From Gigaspora margarita (taxonomy: Eukaryota > Glomeromycota > Glomeromycetes > Diversisporales > Gigasporaceae), in the NCBI GenBank assembly GCA_009809945.1, contig WTPW01000853.1:214936-278935 (forward strand): 64,000 bases of DNA, read 5' to 3'. The notes under the pieces were generated by a model. It had not been told where the DNA came from. It saw nothing but the letters and a program-made list of their open reading frames with translations, and made no database searches. Both the position numbers and the translations under genes were made by a program. Positions 1 through 12,760 of this stretch are shown here, one piece after another. Position 1 is the first letter of the stretch. Every line of letters begins with the position of its first letter.

Positions 1-82
1 AATTCATAAAATTTTACTAATTAATTCTAAAAACATGCACTAAGTAAACTTGTTCAGCACCAAAAAATACATATAACTATAT

Positions 83-229
83 TCGAACTTGGACCGGTTC
101 GCGAACTTCGAACTGAACCCAGACCGAACTCGGACTTGACCAAAAAGTCTGAATATAAAAGTCTGAGTCCGGTTCGAAAATCGAACCAGACTCGGACTTG
201 ACTAAAGTCCGGTTCAAGTCCGGTTCGTA
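83..229. repeat. Degenerate GGTTCG/CGGACTTGAC repeat
   Basis: Short motifs such as CGGACTTGAC and GGTTCG recur in both orientations, so the stretch can fold back on itself. Any reading frame across it is only a product of the repeat. No clear terminal repeat or TSD is visible. It is more GC-rich than its surroundings. Confidence 0.5.
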
Positions 230-355
230 GGAGCACTAGCCCTATTGCATAGATTATTAGATGATTAGTTAGGAATTTTAAATATAGTATTTCTTTATAT
301 ATCATCCTGATATAATTGTAACTTACTATTCTATTCCTGTACTTGACATTAACAA

Positions 356-357
<2 letters not shown>

Positions 358-388
<31 letters not shown>
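358..388. repeat. Poly-A tract, about 31 bases
   Basis: An uninterrupted A run. It could be the tail of an old retrocopy inserted on the plus strand, but nothing recognisable precedes it and no flanking TSD was found, so simple-sequence origin is equally likely. Confidence 0.7.
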
Positions 389-390
<2 letters not shown>

Positions 391-639
391 AGAAAAAAAA
401 TCTTTATATAAGCACAACTTTTTTATAAATATATGTTTAAAAAATTTTACTATGTACTTAACAATATGGGATCTTTGCTAGTAAAATGACCCTATGAGCC
501 ATTATTATACAAGATTTTTATTAAGAAAAACATAATAAATCTATTTTTAAAAAAAAATCATAGCAAAGATCCTATATGATTTATATAGTATAAGTAATTA
601 ACTATTTAAAAATTAATTTTGCAAAAAAGTAATCTTCAT

Positions 640-716
640 TTTTGATTTCTGGGCTAATAGTATAAAGATTATACTCTGAAGTCTCAAATTACAAAGTTGC
701 TAGTTCAAATCTCCTG
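640..716 (+). other. tRNA-like (possible SINE head) sequence
   Basis: The stretch contains GGCTAATAGTATA, loosely like a tRNA A box, and about 50 bases later GCTAGTTCAAATCTCC, close to a B box (GGTTCAAATCC). The spacing is tRNA-like, but the ends do not pair into an acceptor stem, so it is not a functional tRNA. A decayed tRNA pseudogene or tRNA-derived SINE promoter is the best guess. Confidence 0.25.
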
Positions 717-1138
717 GTAACAAATATTAAAAATCTACCAACTGGTTTTACTAAATTAGAAAACAAAACACTATATGACCAGGAATATAAAACATTAATT
801 AACAGTAGACTGACTGTTTAAAATCATAATAATGAACTTGAAAGCTAAAACTTTAATTTAAAATAACTAAAGTTATAAAACATAGTGAGAAACTGAAGTC
901 TAAAATTATCAAGATACTTTATAAACTTATTACAATAGTAGCTAAGTACTAGGCTAGAACAGGACTTTAAATATATATAGTAGTATACATATAGTACATA
1001 GATAATATTGGCTAATATAGGTGCAATAACTGTATATAGACACTGTTATTGAAAAGTAAATACTAGTGTTGGGATCCATTTGGTTAAATATCCAGATATC
1101 CGAGCATAGTACAGATCCAGATGGTCATCCAGATGATT

Positions 1139-1396
1139 ATATGGGCTTGGTACTGCAAAAAGGGGTAAATTGACAATTTTTCACAAATAATTTTTTTGTA
1201 TAAATCAATTTAAAATAAGACCTGGAACATTTTTTACTTAAAACACAAAAGCAGTTAAATTAATAAAATTTTGTAGTATAGCTCTTTAAAGTTTGTATTT
1301 TCTTATAATTTATTAAATATTTATAACATAAAATTGATTTTCTGAAGATCTTTTGTTTTGTCGATTTACCCCCTTTTTGCAGCACCAAGCCCATAT
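1139..1396. mobile_element. MITE with about 35-bp terminal inverted repeats
   Basis: The left end (ATGGGCTTGGTACTGCAAAA followed by an AGGGG block) is repeated inverted at the right end (CCCCCTTTTTGCAGCACCAAGC). The roughly 258-bp interior is AT-rich and non-coding. TSD not resolved. Confidence 0.7.
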
Positions 1397-1800
1397 ATCA
1401 TTTGTAATAATAGATATTGTTTACTTCGTAGACAATCAATTATAGACACCTTATTTCTGACAAATTTATTTAGTAGACAATTTATTTCAAACAGTACATT
1501 TCATAGACAGTTTTATACCAACAACTCATTTCATTGTCATTAGAATTAGGATCAGAATTATGTTCTAGTGTAAGTTAAAAGTAACAAGTTGTATGTGAAA
1601 TGCGCTGTTAATGAATAAACTATCTACGAAATTAGCTAAAACTGCCTATACACCGAGTTTGTCTATAAATACAATAAACTTTTATGCAGATTAATTTGCT
1701 GTGAAATAAAATGTTTATGATTGTTGGTGAAATACAGATTCAAAGATTGTGATGCATATCTAGTAAGGTTTATGATGATGAAAATAAAAGACCATATTTT

Positions 1801-2014
1801 CGTGTAATAACGCTCATCTGCGTATTATTTTGAGTACATGCGCGTTATTTTGAGTACGCGCATGCGCGTTATTTTGAGCTAAAGACTGGTTATCTGACAT
1901 ATGATGACATTTATGTAATCAGCTAATTTATATTGATCCAAACATGTGCATCATTTCGATGCCACGCATCTTATTTTTTTTTTTTGAAATAACGCACATG
2001 GGCATTATTACGCG
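1801..2014. mobile_element. MITE of the AATAACGC/GCGTTATT type
   Basis: Ends are inverted copies (CGTGTAATAACGCTCAT left, ATGGGCATTATTACGCG right), and short AACGC..CATG..GCGTTATT blocks recur inside. These blocks also occur in the elements at 6198-6561 and 46388-46711, so the three are probably related. Confidence 0.6.
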
Positions 2015-2331
2015 AGAATTATAAAGCTAGCGATAGTGATTTGGATTGTAAATGCAGTAATCGATATACGAATGTTGATGTTAAGTAAGACATACAAATT
2101 TTTTTTGGCAAATATATGAGCGTTGCACTGAAAAGCTTATCTAACTTAAAGACAAAGACAATCTGAATCTCTTGATTTGCTAAGTGAGGTAGTTTAAGGT
2201 TGTATTTTATAAGCCTATGTAATAGCCTAATGAATTAATGCTTTTATGCAATCTTAAAATCTCATGGGATTCACTAATTTTTCTAATGTACGTACCATAA
2301 AGTCTAATTATCTTCTTAAAAAATTGATATT

Positions 2332-2713
2332 ACATGTATAATGGTGTGAACGCAATGCCGTAATTGGTCGTAGTTTTCGTAAATTTTTTTCACAAAAACT
2401 CAATTATATTGTGATCCAGTAATCCAAATTGGATGGTTTTGTTCTTCTCGATGAGTCGAATCGAATGGTGCCAAAACCATCCAATTCGGATCACTGGATC
2501 ACCAGGTATTCGCCAAATAACGATACTATGAATTACAGCATTTTTTGCCGTAATTCAGCCGTAATCTGTTAAATAGTCCGAATTGGATGATTTGGGTATC
2601 ATTCGATTCGTCCCATCGAGACGAATCGAATGGTATCAAAACCATCCAATTTGGATTACTGGATCATATATAATTGCGAAAATTTACGGCATTGCTCACA
2701 CCACTAAACATGT
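2332..2713. mobile_element. Compound MITE with two internal palindromic modules
   Basis: Outer inverted repeats match over about 30 bp (ACATGTATAATGGTGTGA left; TCACACCACTAAACATGT right, followed inward by a shared AATGCCGTAA block). Inside are two copies of a roughly 90-bp palindrome (2413-2500 and 2575-2665) of the kind found at 41 kb and 59.6 kb. Non-coding. Confidence 0.75.
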
Positions 2714-3090
2714 GATGTTTAGTAATAGGATGGCATGTGATTTTTTAAATCACGATGATATAAACCACTGATTTTTATTTTAAATCAATTTAATGCAGAT
2801 TTAAAATCATTTATTATTACGCTTTGATAACCTTTACAGAACACTATGTCATGTGTACATTGGAGATTCTATGGCTTTAACAATCGCATTCAAAGTCAGT
2901 ATTTGAATATAAATAATTGGATTACGTATAAAGAGCAAATGGCTTAAATCATTTGTAACTAATTTTTAGATCACAAAATTTGATTTCATTGCTATCCCTA
3001 TCTGCAACTTTCAGATAAGGCTAAATCAATATTTTGTACAAAAATTTTCATGAAAAGAATCGGATCATTATGCATATCAGTTAAATTAAT

Positions 3091-3360
3091 TTACCGTACA
3101 ACACTTGCATACAGTACCCCGGGTATTTTACAAAAGCCGAGATTAATTAAATAATACACCGGGATCTGTGTGAAAAGAGGGATACTATACGGGGAGGGGA
3201 GTTAATTGAAAAGAATATTAATAATATGAGTTGATCATATAACTGATTCGGCTACTTGATTAGTATCGGGATACTTTTCAAAAATGGTAGAATTACAATT
3301 TAATAATACTATTCAAAGGGGTGCTTCTTCAAAGGGGTACTGTATGCAGCTGTACGGTAA
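3091..3360. mobile_element. MITE with TTACCGTAC ends
   Basis: TTACCGTACAACACTTGCAT at the left is mirrored by GCAGCTGTACGGTAA at the right, and both arms continue into ACAGTACCCC. The 270-bp interior is non-coding. Confidence 0.65.
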
Positions 3361-4577
3361 TAAGAAACTTAAGTGATTTTTCAATTAAATAAATCGGCAT
3401 AAATAAAAAATCCATAATAGATCTAGATTATTTTAAATATTTCAATAAACAAATAATTGTTACACTTATTGGCTGCCTATTGACTAATAGGCACGATAGT
3501 ACACCAATAAGAAGTTATAATTGTTTTCAAATACATTGATTGATAAGTTATTGTTATGATTTCCTGTTAAATTAACATAGATAACATGTATAATAAACAT
3601 ATGCGTGAAAGTACTGGCAGATAATTTATAATCTTATCATGATATAACAAAACCATGAAAACTTTTTATTTTTAGAACTAATTAATAGAAATATGCGCAT
3701 TTGTTGAGCTACCCTAAAATTTAAAATTTTGACTACTAATATGTAAATACTGATTTTAAGATAATCAATGTTCCCAGGTTAAGGTATGTCTTTATAAAAA
3801 ATTTATATGTCTAGCTAGAGTGGGAAGATGCGTTATCAGTCTAGATCAGAGGTCCAAAAATTTTTTCAGGGCTTGATATTGATTTATAGTTAATATATAA
3901 TTTGTTAATTTGGGGACTAAATACTCGGATTTGGTGACCGAATTTTAGCTTAATTTCGCAAATGCGCCGTAATGATAAATAGCTTAAAATGCACTTATTA
4001 TTATAACAATTATAAACTACTTAAATCCCAAATTTCTACTATATCTTTATAACGATAATCTCTTAATAAGTGAGATTACAGAATGTCAGTATGGTATATA
4101 AGGTATAAAATAGCTGTTTTAAAAACCTAACCGTCCTAATATACTGGGATCAAATTGTTAAAACGGGGGTATATTATGCCCTATGGCATCAAATAATGTT
4201 TTGATCATTTATTATCATTCTATATAGTCTTTATACGCTTTTTATGTAATCATATTGAATCATTCTTTATTCATAGTTCTTTATTTATAATTAAACCAAA
4301 AATTTGTTTTCTATTAACTGACTTGATCTATGTAGCCAAATAAATTTTAAAGATAACAAATTGAGTCTCATATACGGGAGAAAATCTCATGTTTCAGGAT
4401 AGAATGAAATTAAGTTGGTAATTCGAAATAATCAAGAATGATATGATTTAAAATAAAAATGGGGGATAATCATAGAAATTATAACAGATCATTATATTTT
4501 CGCAAATCGTATGGTATGGGTGAGCAGATCATATAATTAAATTTATATTATATAAAAATTGGATCATCATTATATGG
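3361..4577. other. AT-rich stretch without a gene
   Basis: No reading frame with protein character and no paired inverted ends were recognised here. Confidence 0.6.
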
Positions 4578-4585
4578 GGCATCAT

Positions 4586-4779
4586 CAGTGTTTAAAATTC
4601 AATTTCATTTTACTATGCGGAAAAGCTTAGCAATTCTTGTAAACATAATAAAAAAATCAAAAAATTATGCGCAACATGTGCAACACATAATAAAATCCGT
4701 AGATTCCTAAAAATTTTTGCTTGCGGAATTAACTTTCAATCTGCGTTCCGCAGATTCCGCATATAGATTTTAAACACTG
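4586..4779. mobile_element. hAT-type MITE, TSD GGCATCAT
   Basis: 194 bp, starting CAGTGTTTAAAATTC and ending GATTTTAAACACTG. It is flanked by exact 8-bp duplications GGCATCAT at 4578-4585 and 4780-4787, as expected of hAT transposition. The ends match those of the full-length hAT element at 31236-37416, so it is probably a non-autonomous relative. Confidence 0.9.
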
Positions 4780-5180
4780 GGCATCATCAATCAAAACGTA
4801 GTTTAGTGAGATTAATCATTTTCTAAAAATTTTTATACAAAATGATAAAAAATTAGCCGACGTTTAATTTTAACATGTTACCTGTAACAACCTACTTAGT
4901 ATAGCCGATAAAAATATATATGATCTAAATTTTAGCTATGTTCGTTTATATTAACTATTGACATTGGACATATTTCATTTTTTGTTTATATCACCATTTA
5001 TATATGGTCGAACTTTTTCAAATACGGTAAATATTTTTGTCTTTCTATAGTTAATTTACGAATTGGAATTATTTGAGGCCTTTTTGTAAAATATAGTTTA
5101 GTGTTCACTTTTTAGTAAATTATGAGTAATTTTAGGACCATCTATGAGTTTGGCAAATAACTTTACCACTTTCTACAAAA

Positions 5181-5777
5181 CAGGGATGGTAAATTACCTG
5201 GTCATTTGCCAATTTTTCAAATGACCTCAAATGACCTCAAAATGACCGGTCATTTGAGGTCATTCAAGTTTTGGATCATTTGGAAACGACTCGTGACCAA
5301 ATGGCTATGGTCATTTCCAAATGGCCGGGGTCATTTGGTCATTAGGTCATTTTGCATAGAGTTAAACTTGTATAATGCATGTTTTAAATAATATATATGT
5401 TCAATTCATGTATTAACATGCCATTTGTAAATTCGAAAATGATTTGCATTTGCACGAACTTTTTGTTTTTTTTTAAAAAAAAGTAAATACATTATTTTTA
5501 ACCACTTCATACATGACTATGATTCGATTGGAATATCGCTTTACAACAGGTATGGAAATGACTTAGTCATTTAGCCAAAATACAAATGGCAATCATTCAT
5601 CAAATGATGACGTTTCATTTTATGAAGAACAATAATAATCAATTTTGATTGGCTAAAAGTATTGGATAATCAATTAATCAAATGACCTTCTTAAGTCATT
5701 TGGACCGTGAAATGACCAATGACTGGTCATTTGTCATTTGAGTCATTTGGGTCATTTAAAGTCATTTACCATCCCTG
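5181..5777. mobile_element. hAT-type MITE, TSD CTACAAAA
   Basis: Begins CAGGGATGGTAAATTACC and ends with the inverse (TTTACCATCCCTG). Exact 8-bp TSDs CTACAAAA lie at 5173-5180 and 5778-5785. Inside, TGGTCATTTG/CAAATGACC motifs repeat many times in both orientations. A decayed relative lies at 37625-37800. Confidence 0.9.
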
Positions 5778-5785
5778 CTACAAAA

Positions 5786-6995
5786 TGAACGTATTAAGTC
5801 TTGGAAGTTTATTATAAAGATTTTTCCTGTCATAACAAATAATGCCAGAGTCGTGTCTTGTATAACTGCTTTATTTTGAAATTGCGTTGTTGAATTTTCT
5901 ATCACACGAGCAATATAATTAGTGAACATTTGACTTGCGATACAAGATTTTGATATTTCCAAAAATCCATCAACAATAAACTTTGTATGCCCGGCAATCA
6001 TAAAATGTGAATAAATTCCTATTGCAACAAGCCATGAACAGAACTAAATCATTGTATTGTTCTTGTTCTGTCCTCCACAATTATCACAAACCAGATTAAG
6101 TTTTTTTTTCACCTTTATTTCATTTAGCATAAATCGCTCAGGAAAAACAAAATTTGTTGCTCATGAATACAGGAATACCCGTATTACAAAAACCAAATAC
6201 CGTATAGCCGCGGAATAACGCTCATGGGCGTTATTTGAAAATCAAACCCCACTAAACTAGTATATGCGATCTCGAATTAGCGCCCATGCGCGTTCCGAAT
6301 TAACGCACATCTCAGTATACCCTACATAAAAAGTAAAGAAACCAAAATGTTAAACCTACTTCTGAGCCTAACAAAAATTGCTCCTCACATTGAAGTAAGT
6401 AGGTTTACTTAGTGCCTACTTAGTTCTGACACATTTTTTTAGTCCTATTATAATTAAGGGGGTACCTTATTTCGAAATAACGCACAGGGGCGTACTCGAA
6501 ATGACGCACAGGTCAAATTTATTTAACGTGCAGGTGGGCGTTATTCCGCGGCTATACGGTAGTTGAAATTTGTAAGGTGAAAGAAAATATACTTGACCGG
6601 TTTGTTGATCAGAGTATGCTGGTTGAACCCAATCAAATGCATAATGTGAAGATAATTAAATTGTTCATGTTTAACAGAAAGTAATTTAGCATCTTGCATT
6701 GCATGTTTAATGCAAGTATTATAATACTCTCGCTCACCATGAGCTAAATTAATATGAGCAATATATTTTTATTAGTTTTAATAATTGTATCACCACTTTT
6801 CTGTGAAATTTCAAATTTAAGATGCTGATAAACTTCTGATCGAGATAACATTATTTGAATTTCTGGTGTATAAGCATTTCATAAATAGCAAAATGTAGAT
6901 TTACTCATTTTTGTTTCATTAAAATTTATAACAGAGTTCATATATAAATAATAAAGTTTCTTTTCATATTAGCTGTTGAAAGATAAATAATTCAA
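5786..6995 (-). pseudogene. DUF7869-like transposon protein relic, split by a MITE
   Basis: Read on the minus strand, the stretch gives an older protein in pieces. Near 6090-6056 it reads CDNCGGQNKNN, a tryptophan position is TAG at 6043-6045, and IAGHTKF..DGF follows near 6000-5975. Upstream of the MITE insertion, 6995-6565 gives segments such as PEIQIMLSRSEVYQ and ERIIILALN. The CxxCxGQNKNN...GHTKF pattern is that of a eukaryotic transposon-borne family now labelled DUF7869, presumed DDE-like; this assignment is from memory of the pattern. Several in-frame stops and the MITE at 6198-6561 make it non-functional. The 5' end is not identified, and the 3' end runs into the CTACAAAA TSD of the neighbouring hAT MITE. 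Confidence 0.55.
6198..6561. mobile_element. MITE with TACCGTATAGCCGCGG ends, copy 1
   Basis: Begins TACCGTATAGCCGCGGAATA and ends TATTCCGCGGCTATACGGTA. It interrupts the DUF7869-like relic. The interior (for example AACCTACTTCTGAGCCTAAC) matches the copy at 46388-46711 in reverse orientation. Confidence 0.85.
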
Positions 6996-7085
6996 TAAGT
7001 GTCTTGATCTGTATATAAAATTCATGTGCACATGTGCATATTTTGTAATTTTGTTTAGTAAACACACTTTTTTAAATTAGATATA

Positions 7086-7225
7086 CGGTCAACTCTCTCT
7101 AAGAGCATGTCCTCTAAGTGCATGTTCGCTCTATATGTATAAAAATAGTCTGGTCCTAAGCTAGGACTTATAAAATAAGTGCATGTTCTATATTCTCTAA
7201 ATACAGAATATTTTTCTAAATTATA
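7086..7225. mobile_element. Fragment of a Tc1/pogo-like MITE
   Basis: After a TA, CGGTCAACTCTCTCTAAGAG resembles the pogo-like ends seen at 17070 and 22099. The internal phrase GCATGTTCTATATTCT is shared with the 22.1-kb element. The right end was not found. Confidence 0.4.
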
Positions 7226-8094
7226 TATATATAATTGTTTTTTCTAAATGTATTTTTAATATAATAACTAAAAATATTTATTCAACTTATTAAACAATCA
7301 AAATTTATATTATTTTTATTGGTTTAATTATAAAAAATAATATATATTATTAGATATACATTTAAAATTATTATTATTATATAATAAAAAAATTATTATT
7401 ATAAAATGCACCTAGGTAGATTTGCACCTATTATATGTTTTATTATGTTTTTTTTTTTTAGATTTTTCTAAGGTTTGAATATAAAAATTTTTATTCATAA
7501 AAACTCTTTCCAGAAAATCTGAAAATCATAAGTAAACAAACAAACATAATATTAATCAGCAAAGAATTTACTAAATAATACAACAAACAATGTTTTGTGC
7601 ACATATGCACCTCCATACTTGAAGAACTAGCAATATTTAGAAGAAAAGAAAAGTTACTCTACAAAACCCACTTATTTCATGCAATTCATACTGTTCCTTC
7701 AGGCTTAGCCAAATAGAGCAAAATATCTATAGAACAAAGACCAAATATATTTGCCCTATTATTTAGTGAGACCAATATGATAAAAAAAAAAGAGATAGAA
7801 AACTAACAATTATTATACACCTAACTACTAACACTACCTATAACTCCTTGATACAAGCAAAGAACTTCTTTCAAAACAAGACCAAAATGCTCTGCAAGAA
7901 TTAATGCAAATTGGAGAATCCAGCTTATTTCTCTCAATTCCGATTATGATATTGCAACAACAACAAACAAATATAGAAGATTATATTATTTCTATAGCTG
8001 ATAATAATCACTTTTTTCTCATGGAACAGGATCTGAGCCTAATTCAAAAACAGAACCCAAGCCAAAAAACAGGATCCTAAAATATACATAGATA

Positions 8095-8390
8095 AGGACC
8101 TGAACATCTAGTATAGAGGTCACACTTGAAATTTTTCAGCAAAAATATCTAAAATTTGAGAAGCAAAAAACAGTTTTTGGCAATTATCTTGGCATCCAGT
8201 AGTCAAATTTGAATGAACTTTTTTTTTAAAATAAAGCACTCAGTGAGGCGCATTTAACAAAAAAAAGTTTATTCAATTCTGATTACTGGATTAGAAGTTA
8301 TTTAAGTAAATAGATTTTGTTGTTTTTAACAAATTAGGTCAAAATTGGTCAAATCCAGTTATGAACTATATGAGAGATGTCCGGGGTTCT
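8095..8390. mobile_element. hAT-type MITE, TSD CATAGATA
   Basis: Ends AGGACCTGAACATCTAGTAT and the inverse ATGAGAGATGTCCGGGGTTCT share a terminal repeat. Exact 8-bp TSDs CATAGATA occur at 8087-8094 and 8391-8398. An inverted-orientation copy with a further element nested in it lies at 29049-29815. Confidence 0.85.
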
Positions 8391-8392
8391 CA

Positions 8393-8536
8393 TAGATAGA
8401 TCAGGTATTAGTTTGCTTATTTTTGAGGTTTTTATACAGATCTTTTCTATTTTTAGTAATTTTTGTTTATTTTTGAGAGTTTTTTGCAAATTTTTCTATT
8501 TTTAGTAATTTTATAATTAACCTGATCTATCTATAT
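8393..8536. repeat. Inverted repeat with TAGATAGATCAGGT arms
   Basis: ATAGATAGATCAGGTATTA at the left is mirrored by TAACCTGATCTATCTATAT at the right. The interior is T-rich. The left arm overlaps the TSD of the preceding hAT MITE. Confidence 0.4.
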
Positions 8537-10746
8537 ATATTTTGAGGTCCTCAAAAAAACCCAAAAGAACCAGGACCTGATCACCCAAACCTTATGATGC
8601 TCAATACTATCGACAAAAACATACCAGATTAAAAAGGTACTGGAATACTCGAATCTACTAACCAATAGTTCTCAAACAGAAAACAAAGAAGAAGACCAGA
8701 AAGAAGATAATTCTAGAATAAAAACAGACTTGATTAGCACAGTACAAGGTAAATGCATAAATACAAAACTCAGCTATAGCCAAGTAGTCATGAGCAGAAC
8801 TAAAAATAACTAAAAACCCAACCTAGTTGCTCAAAAACTCAGATTAGACAAAAAAAAAAAAGAATAGACCAAACAGTAATAAAGTTAATTACACTAAGAC
8901 AAAGAAATCTACAAAAATTTGTTACAAAACTATGGAACCAGAAGAAATTAAAAAAAATTAACCTTTCAAGATGGGCTACTAGAATTACTAAAATATAAAC
9001 TAACAATACTTCTCATGGCATTATATATCCCTTTAGTGATTACAGCAAAATTTTAATATAAAGATATGGTATTTTTTAAAAATTTTAATAAAATATACAC
9101 CAATAGGCCTCAATACCAAAAAGAATTTAATGACCTGTTTATTTAGGTACTAGAATTATATAAAACACAACATAATATACTAGATACGAACAAACGAAAC
9201 CAAGAACAACTGTTCAAGCTCTTAAGAGTAAAACTAGCTCTGGATTAACTAACCAACCTTGATATGTATATCCTTGATGCATGAAAAGTTACAAGATTTA
9301 TCTTACTGTCTTATACCTAACTAACTTTGCAAAAATTCAAATAAATATAAGCTTTGATGAAGTTAGAAAATTGTATTAAAGACAATAACTAAAACATGTA
9401 CAACTTTGTCAGTGCATTGTAGTCAAATCCAAAAGTATATACTGTATTATTCACATTTTCTTTCACTTTGCTGGTCAATAATTAGCAACTATTTGGCCCA
9501 AGTGTGAAAGTTCTAAGACTAATCTTTAAATTCAACACTTTGTTAGATAATTATAATATGAATACCTGACTTTACTTACCTTTAATTCATACTCAATTGA
9601 ATGAGACAATAAGAGAACTTTTTTAATTACAAACAATATAAACCTAAAAAATCTGACAAACTACAAACAAGCTCTACAAAAATACTATAGCTACTTTGAG
9701 TTTCCTTATCTAAACTCCTACTTCCACTTACTACTCAAGATCTGATACCAAGATTAAATAAGGAATTTCTTTTTTTATTCAGAAACAAAGAAGTCTTTAA
9801 AGAACATATTAGGCTCTTATGGATAGACTACAAATTCAAAAGACTATCTAATGACTATACTCAAACAACCTAGTAGATTTAAAATAAAAAAATTTTAAAT
9901 TCCTAATAACCTTAAAAAAAAAGTCAAAGAATTCTTTAGAAACATCCTATGATTTTATAGCTTATCCAATTCTCTGCCAATAGTATACGCAGTTTTCAAC
10001 ACACAGATCTACTAATCTACCTTTTCTGGCTAAAAAGACTATACAGATACACTTAACTATACCAATCACTAATAGAAAAGAATTGTCAATCACAGTGCAT
10101 GCACTATGGAAGCACTATTTTTTTTACAAAATACCTAACTTATGGATCAAAATAGAAGGAAAAAAAAACAAATCAAAATGAAAACTCCTATCTGTCCTTA
10201 ACTATAGAAAGGTTAAAAACTCCTTGAAACAAAAAGAAATAACATATATACAAATACCTATAAAAGAACATGTGATATTCAAAATATACTAAAAAAACTA
10301 TAAACATACTTTGTCTTCACCAATATTTTGAATTACTTATTCGATCAACTAATAGACTTACTACAACTAAATTTACAGAAATTAAAAGGAAATAAAAGAG
10401 AATATACTAATATTAGACCCAAAGCAACCAAAAATCATCCTAAAATAAATAAAACAAATAAAAGAAAATTATTACTGATAAATTAAAAATACACAAACAT
10501 CTTTAACAACCTAACTAACAAATACTTAAATCAGAATATTAATGCCAAATAATTATTAAAAAGCAATACTGAATCTGACATAAAATGAATTTTCGAATAT
10601 CAAAAGGAATATTTTTAATTATGGAATTAATTAATAAATTTCATAACAATAACCTTGCTCATAATGATAACATTAATACTAAAACTTGTTTATATAAAGT
10701 AGACTGCTTTATTTCTACAAACTTTTTTTTATTATATATAAAACTT

Positions 10747-10758
10747 TTTTAAAAATTA

Positions 10759-10768
<10 letters not shown>
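10747..10768. repeat. LINE target-site duplication, copy next to the poly-A end
   Basis: 22-bp TTTTAAAAATTAATATTTTT plus TT, identical to 19308-19329. The run of T that follows merges into the LINE tail. Confidence 0.9.
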
Positions 10769-10797
<29 letters not shown>

Positions 10798-10942
10798 ACA
10801 AAGCAAGGTTTTGCCTCAGTTTTTTATTAAATCTCTTATATAATTACATTTATACAAATGTGTTTACATAATTTTTTTTGAAAACTGAAACTTGGGCTAA
10901 TTTACCCACGACCCATACTGCTAAGTAGAATCAAAGATCTAC

Positions 10943-12760
10943 TTAGTCTAAAATGTTATTTATGTATATGGGTGATGTATTGTATTTTACGAACATTATT
11001 CCACATGTTTCCATTTTAATTTCTGTGTTTCTTTTTTTTGTTTCCTTATTATATTCTTTTGATATTTCACTAGCGACAGTTTTTATTTTCTTTACTTCTT
11101 TTATTTCTTTGATTTTCGTCATCACGGCTTCCTTATTTCTTGGCACCCAGATTTTTTCATATACTTCTTTTGCTATCTTGTGTAAGATTTTAACAGTTAA
11201 CATTTTCATTTGGCTTTCTTTTTTGATCAGCTTGTTTATTTCTTTGGTTTCCTTCACATTTATCATCCCGTGTGTTATCCTTGTTATTCCCTTTTCCCTG
11301 TTTGTGATGCATATAGAATTAGTTATTGTTTTTTGAATGTTATTTAGAACTACCTCTGATTCGATTCTAGATTTTTCTAAGGTATGGCTTATGGCATCTT
11401 TTATGATTTTTTTTAAAGATGTCGAGTTGTGAGGGCATGTTAGCAGATGGTAATTGCTTTCAGTTTTTGTGCATCCTCTCAGACAATACGGGGTGGCTTT
11501 TTTGTTTTTATCTCTATTGTATTTGACTTCATTCGTTGGTAGCTCTTCTAGTAGTAGTTTAATTTTAAAGGATTTCATTCTTGAATACTTTGGTTTTGTG
11601 TTTCTTGTAGTAGGTTTGCAATTGTAATTTATGTAGTTATAGAAAGTTGTCCAATCTGTTTCTGCTTTTTTTGTTTTCCATATTTGCATTCTCAACTGGG
11701 ATTGCCATTTTGCTATTTGTTGTGCATTGAATAAGTGTCTAATAAACCTCCTAGATTTGTGTTCCACTAGTGCGTCATTCCATCTTAATATGTATGTATC
11801 GTATCTCACTCTTGTATGTTGTACATCTGCTTTAACTACTGATCTTTTCTTTTTATTTTTGATATTTGTTTTTTCAATGCTCTCAAAACTGTATTTTATC
11901 TCCTTTCATACACTTATGGTCTTCCATATTAGCCAACTTGCCTAGTTTGTACTATTCTGTATCACCCTCATTTCATATATTCTCATGTTATGTATATGTT
12001 CTGCTTTTTTACACAGGTTTTCTTTCTTTTGTATTTTGATGTTAATTCTACATTTCTTTGTGCCATAGTTGTTATTTGTATCAGTGCTACGATGAAATTC
12101 TTTTCAGTTGATAGCCATTCTTTCACTTCCGTTTGCCATTGTATGTTCATTTTTTTGATCTGACATATTATACTTTTCTTTTGTACGTTATCCTCTGTAT
12201 ATTTGTATGATTTCATTCTGACTTCTATTTCCTTTTTTCCCCATAGTTTTTCTGATATTTTGTCTAAGTGCTTGTTAGAACTCTCCTGTTTCATAATTGT
12301 CAATTTTTCTTCCGCTAATCTAACTTCTTTTTTGTGTGCACTCTTTTCGAGAACCTCTCTTTGTATTTGTCTTAGGTCTGCCAGGTGTATTTTCACCCTT
12401 TTCTTGCTATCGATCATAACCTTTCTTAGTCTTTGTAGCTTAACTTTTTTTGTGCATTTAACTTTGTCTAACTTTGAGTCATTCTGATAACAACCCTTAC
12501 ACGGTTTTACTATCTCATTTGTTTTGTTTTTTATTCAGTGATTGACTACCACTTCTTGACCTTTTACTGATGATATTTTCCTCATATAATTTCCAGTTTG
12601 TGCTTTTTCTACTACCTAGTCTGCCTTTTCTGACCTTTTCTGGTGGTGTTGCCCTGCTTGTCCATGAGTTTGGGTTTATTAATATCTTAATATGATTCTG
12701 TTCTATTTCTTTTCTCATTTTTTCATACTACTCGAGTACTCTTTCCTTTATCATTTTCGA
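10943..12760 (-). pseudogene. LINE ORF2, C-terminal region with zinc-binding motif
   Basis: Two long open stretches (minus strand, 11809-10943 and 12417-11983), with shorter ones further upstream, encode very lysine-rich protein. Near 11493-11437 the protein reads CLRGCTKTESNYHLLTCPHN, a C-x3-C...H-x4-C pattern like the zinc-binding C-termini that follow the reverse transcriptase in many LINEs. Upstream a CKGCYQNDSKLDKVKC segment around 12505-12450 suggests another Cys cluster. The region lies downstream of the reverse transcriptase in the same transcript sense and is probably nucleic-acid binding. Stop codons and frame changes separate the pieces; no RNase H domain was recognised. Confidence 0.75.

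Larger units (their letters stand above)
7226..10746. other. AT-rich stretch with possible old LINE debris
   Basis: Apart from the MITE at 8095-8390 and the inverted repeat after it, no gene is visible. Around 8640-9250 the plus strand gives a lysine/asparagine-rich, stop-riddled translation including LSYSQVVMSR, reminiscent of SKSYSDVVRR in the ORF1-like part of the 10.8-19.3 kb LINE. This suggests a much older LINE copy on the plus strand. Support is weak. 7400-7520 shares a short repeat with 31640-31770. Confidence 0.25.

Noticed and set aside
640..716. Functional tRNA gene
   Set aside because: B-box-like sequence is present, but the acceptor and anticodon stems do not pair.
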